This document shows, one piece after another, positions 22,075 to 23,854 of a DNA stretch of 23,854 nt (position 1 is the stretch's first letter; every line of letters begins with the position of its first letter). This DNA comes from a virus. Under the pieces are notes generated by a model. That model ran no database searches. It was given only the letters and a program-made list of their open reading frames with translations, and was not told where the DNA came from. Location: positions 1-23,854 of the IMG/VR virus record IMGVR_UViG_3300005581_000134; one strand, written 5' to 3'. Both the position numbers and the translations under genes were made by a program.

Positions 22075-23305
22075 AATCAACATCCTCTGTGTCTCTAATG
22101 TCCGCAGCGGTTTCTGCAGTTACTTCTTCAAAGTTTCCAACATCTGGTAGGAACTTGGTGAAAAATGGAATCTTGCTTGGACCGTGGCGGTTCTTACTGA
22201 TGCTATACGCCATGAGAGACGTAGTTTGCAAAGTGTGGGTAATAACTACATCCGCGTCCTGTCCAAGTGAGTCTGCGCGAGCGATATTAACAACATCTGG
22301 TGGTTTTCTTCCTCCGTGATCTCCTGTTCGGTTGATTTGGGCAGCAGCAATAATAGGAACTTCATTGACCAAAGCTATTTGCTTAAGTTGATTAGAAATC
22401 ATTCCAAGCATTTGCCAGTCTACAGACATTGACTTGCCTGGAACTGTCATCAAACCAATGTAGTCAATGATTACCAAATCCATTCCTACGGATTGTTGTC
22501 TAACTGTTTCAGCTGTGATATTGCCTGAACCAGAGTCAATAACAAACAGTTCGCCAGGTATCCTAGTTGAGATATCATCAAGAACTGTTTTGTATTGATC
22601 AACTGGAAGTGTTCGTGTCTCTAGTTCTGAGTGGGTAATTTTGTGTCCTAAGTGATTGCCCAACAAAACGTTCATACGAGCCATAATTTGATTTGTTGGC
22701 ATTTCCAAGGAGTAATACAAGACCTTTTTGCCGTCAATCAAAGCTTCTTTTGCAAAATTCTGTAGTGTCCAAGACTTTCCTTGCCCTAATCTGGCAGCAA
22801 TGATCCAGAACTCACCTGGGGCATAACCACCGTGAGTGGCAAAATTAATGGTTTTGTACGGGGTTTTAATCTTGATTGGTGGTTCTGAGTAATCATCTAA
22901 GAACGAATGGTCCTTTAATGCGTCAAACATCTTTTTACGCATGATTGGAACTTCAAAGTCAGCCATTGTGATAACGGCTGATTGAACATCGTCAGCTTGC
23001 AGTTGGTGCGTTACCTCTCTCATCGTTGAAATAAGCAACGATTTAGCGTGCTTTTCCAGAATTTCCTCAACGTAGTATTCAGTTTCGACTACTTCTGAAG
23101 CAGGAAAATCAGAGAATTTCTCTATAAATGTCTGTGTTGAAGGGGTTTTTCTGTGTGTTTTGATGTACTTACAGAGCCATTCGTATTCAGCCCTGTAAGC
23201 TTTAAACATGTCAGGCGTGACCCCTAATCCGGCAGCTTCATTGCCTGCTCGGTTGTTCAGGAGTGACGAGATCAATTGGGTCTCTGGGGAGTGGTTTTTC
23301 AACAT
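22067..23305 (-). CDS. DnaB-like replicative helicase
   Basis: 412 aa. The N-terminal helical domain (about 1-110) is followed by a RecA-type ATPase: Walker A RLGQGKSW (172-179), H1a LYYSLEM, Walker B LVIIDYIG (Asp281), H3 PIIAAAQINR, H4 SLGQDADVV, and the Arg-finger region KNRHGPSK. It forms a hexamer that unwinds DNA 5'-3' ahead of the DnaE polymerase and primase. GAAAGG lies before ATG. It is the first gene of the leftward replication operon. The upstream 115 bases contain the 15-bp repeat but no clear promoter. Confidence 0.93.
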   Translation of the reverse strand: MLKNHSPETQLISSLLNNRAGNEAAGLGVTPDMFKAYRAEYEWLCKYIKTHRKTPSTQTFIEKFSDFPASEVVETEYYVEEILEKHAKSLLISTMREVTHQLQADDVQSAVITMADFEVPIMRKKMFDALKDHSFLDDYSEPPIKIKTPYKTINFATHGGYAPGEFWIIAARLGQGKSWTLQNFAKEALIDGKKVLYYSLEMPTNQIMARMNVLLGNHLGHKITHSELETRTLPVDQYKTVLDDISTRIPGELFVIDSGSGNITAETVRQQSVGMDLVIIDYIGLMTVPGKSMSVDWQMLGMISNQLKQIALVNEVPIIAAAQINRTGDHGGRKPPDVVNIARADSLGQDADVVITHTLQTTSLMAYSISKNRHGPSKIPFFTKFLPDVGNFEEVTAETAADIRDTEDVDYE

Positions 23306-23357
23306 GGGAGCCTTTCTACTATTACTTATAGGGTAAAAGCAAGTTCAGGCGTGTTCT

Positions 23358-23372
23358 GTTACCAAAACGTTA
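23358..23372. repeat. 15-bp direct repeat, copy 1
   Basis: GTTACCAAAACGTTA in the divergent region, about 53 bases before the helicase start. Here the next base extends the half-site so GTTAC appears twice, 11 bp apart. See the matching copy at 20834. Confidence 0.55.
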
Positions 23373-23385
23373 CAATTGGAGAGAC

Positions 23386-23416
23386 TTGACTATTATAGTT
23401 AAATAGTGCATTATAT
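23386..23416 (+). promoter_or_regulatory. Possible promoter for the 42-aa zinc protein
   Basis: TTGACT (23386-23391) is followed at 17-19 bases by CATTAT/TTATAT. Transcription would start at or beside the ATG at 23421, giving a leaderless message, which is common in Actinobacteria. No Shine-Dalgarno is present, which supports this reading. On the other strand TATAAT overlaps the spacer, but without a -35. Confidence 0.45.
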
Positions 23417-23420
23417 ATAT

Positions 23421-23549
23421 ATGATCACTATTAATGAAGATATAGACATATGTGAAGAGTGTAATCAAGTAATACTAGTAGGGGAAATAATAATATGCAC
23501 CCTATTAGGTAATAAGTTGTGTTCTGAACACATATATAAAGTTAGCTAA
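23421..23549 (+). CDS. 42-aa zinc-finger-like protein
   Basis: This frame, pointing opposite to most genes here, starts MITINEDIDICEECNQVILV and ends in KLCSEHIYKVS. Cysteines CEEC, then a Cys in a hydrophobic IIICTLL segment, then CSEH look like a small zinc knuckle. Tiny C-x2-C...C-x2-H proteins are common in actinophage early regions. No ribosome site is visible, but the promoter spacing suggests leaderless translation. It is followed after 4 bases by the next promoter. Function unknown. Confidence 0.6.
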   Translation: MITINEDIDICEECNQVILVGEIIICTLLGNKLCSEHIYKVS

Positions 23550-23553
23550 AAAC

Positions 23554-23582
23554 TTGACATTCTAATCAATATGCGGTATAAT
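23554..23582 (+). promoter_or_regulatory. Consensus sigma-70-type promoter
   Basis: TTGACA (23554-23559), a 17-base spacer, and TATAAT (23577-23582) match the consensus at all 12 positions. Transcription should start near 23589. It drives the structured leader and the gene starting at 23821. Confidence 0.9.
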
Positions 23583-23601
23583 ATAAGCAATAGGGAAAGT
23601 T

Positions 23602-23631
23602 ATGTCGAAAATACATAGCAATCTACTATAA
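23602..23631 (+). CDS. Possible 9-aa leader peptide
   Basis: ATG at 23602 with AGGG about six bases upstream encodes MSKIHSNLL and stops 15 bases before the terminator stem. That spacing would let a ribosome at the stop codon affect folding of the hairpin, as in attenuators. No run of a single regulatory amino acid is present, apart from two Leu codons (CTA CTA) before the stop. Confidence 0.35.
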   Translation: MSKIHSNLL

Positions 23632-23646
23632 AACACGCAAAATACA

Positions 23647-23678
23647 AGCGCTTACGGTTTAATTCGTAGGCGCTTTTT
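23647..23678 (+). terminator. Intrinsic terminator in leader
   Basis: The stem AGCGCTTACG/CGTAGGCGCT (10 pairs, one G-U) has an 8-base loop and is followed by four more T after the stem. Flanking CGCAAAA and TTTTGCG can extend the stem with a small bulge, so it might also act in the other direction. Confidence 0.8.
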
Positions 23679-23689
23679 GCGTTAGGTTT

Positions 23690-23713
23690 CCTTACTCACC
23701 CCCCGAGGTAAGG
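23690..23713 (+). promoter_or_regulatory. Hairpin covering a ribosome binding site
   Basis: CCTTAC (23690-23695) pairs with GTAAGG (23708-23713), with a C6-containing loop. The right arm contains the AAGG that would serve the 14-codon ORF starting at 23718, so the hairpin would hide that site. Confidence 0.45.
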
Positions 23714-23717
23714 AAAA

Positions 23718-23762
23718 ATGCTAAATAATCTGCGATTCCCCCCCGTGTCAAAGGTTATTTAG
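23718..23762 (+). CDS. Possible 14-aa upstream ORF within a C-rich hairpin
   Basis: ATG at 23718, four bases after AAGG, encodes MLNNLRFPPVSKVI. The frame coincides almost exactly with a 9-bp inverted repeat GCTAAATAA/TTATTTAGC (23720-23728 and 23755-23763) whose loop holds seven C (23738-23744). Translation and the hairpin would exclude each other. Whether it is made is unknown. Confidence 0.25.
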   Translation: MLNNLRFPPVSKVI

Positions 23763-23765
23763 CGC

Positions 23766-23815
23766 CTCCTGAGCATGAGGTTAAAAGGCTCACTTCCACA
23801 ATAACCGTCAAGGAG
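23766..23815 (+). promoter_or_regulatory. Possible anti-Shine-Dalgarno pairing before the last gene
   Basis: CTCCT at 23766-23770 is complementary to AGGAG at 23811-23815, the ribosome site of the gene at 23821. A competing hairpin TGAGC/GCTCA (23770-23774 and 23788-23792) sits between them. This could be a translational switch; the pairing is short. Confidence 0.3.
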
Positions 23816-23820
23816 AACAA

Positions 23821-23854
23821 ATGGAGATCTACATCCAGACGTGCGGGTGGTGCG
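23821..23854 (+). CDS. Gene start, truncated by the right edge
   Basis: AAGGAG five bases before ATG gives a confident start. Only 11 residues are visible, MEIYIQTCGWC. A C-x2-C after a short strand is how glutaredoxin- or thioredoxin-like proteins begin, but a zinc-binding protein is equally possible from so little sequence. It is the target of the structured leader upstream. Confidence 0.6.
   Translation, partial: MEIYIQTCGWC

Larger units (their letters stand above)
23589..23678 (+). ncRNA. Short leader transcript (about 90 nt), attenuator or small RNA
   Basis: This interval runs from the predicted start of the consensus promoter to the end of the intrinsic terminator. If termination is complete it yields a small RNA of about 90 nt. 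If partial, it is a 5' leader controlling the downstream gene. It contains a 9-codon ORF with its own ribosome site. Boundaries are inferred from the promoter and terminator. Confidence 0.55.

Noticed and set aside
23392-23397. TATAAT on the minus strand as a helicase promoter
   Set aside because: No -35 element is found at 15-19 bases upstream on that strand, so the box alone is not sufficient.

Overview
This window is part of a tailed double-stranded DNA bacteriophage genome. A WhiB-family protein and an actinophage-style M15/peptidoglycan-binding endolysin point to an actinobacterial host. The DNA looks AT-rich by eye, which would fit a low-GC actinobacterium such as the freshwater acI lineage, but that host guess is inference. 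Nearly all genes lie on the minus strand and overlap tightly (TAATG, ATGA and GTGA junctions), so the window should be read from right to left. No integrase, repressor or other lysogeny gene was seen.

Right end (23306-23854): a divergent control region. A 42-aa zinc-finger-like gene and the start of a second gene (from 23821) point rightward. Between them lies a consensus promoter (TTGACA-17-TATAAT) followed by a leader of about 230 nt holding a 9-codon ORF, a strong intrinsic terminator, a hairpin that covers a ribosome binding site, and C-rich loops.

23305-18998: replication genes read leftward: DnaB-like helicase, a small protein, a 50-aa zinc-finger-like protein, zinc-finger/TOPRIM primase, a small protein, a MerR-like DNA-binding protein, a small protein and a gp32-like ssDNA-binding protein. 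An odd tRNA-like element (18909-18990) sits between the last gene and a DnaE-type DNA polymerase (18907-16277). The polymerase GTG starts two bases beyond the paired 3' acceptor strand.

16284-12289: HNH-like protein, Cas4/RecB-like Fe-S nuclease, several unknowns, a beta-rich possible structural protein, a RuvC-like resolvase, the WhiB protein and a possible terminase small subunit.

12213-7387: receptor-binding and lysis genes: a tail adaptor-like protein, two collagen-like tail fibre proteins, two further fibre-like proteins, a holin candidate, the endolysin and a small membrane protein.

7306-2296: the most unusual region. Eight consecutive small, basic, Gly/Ala/Lys-rich proteins share one short peptide. 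In six of them it is the N-terminus (M[IL]DAFGVE..DISKG or the shorter M[IL]DAFGVEISKA). In the other two, and as partial copies in further proteins, the peptide or its [IV][SA]K[GSAK] core is internal. The bodies after the tag are unrelated. The best analogy is the T4 internal head proteins, which share a cleavable capsid-targeting leader in front of variable bodies. I infer that this is a cassette of capsid-packaged, possibly protease-processed and injected proteins.

2251-1: a membrane/coiled-coil protein, a small structural-like protein, and a long tail fibre that runs off the left edge.
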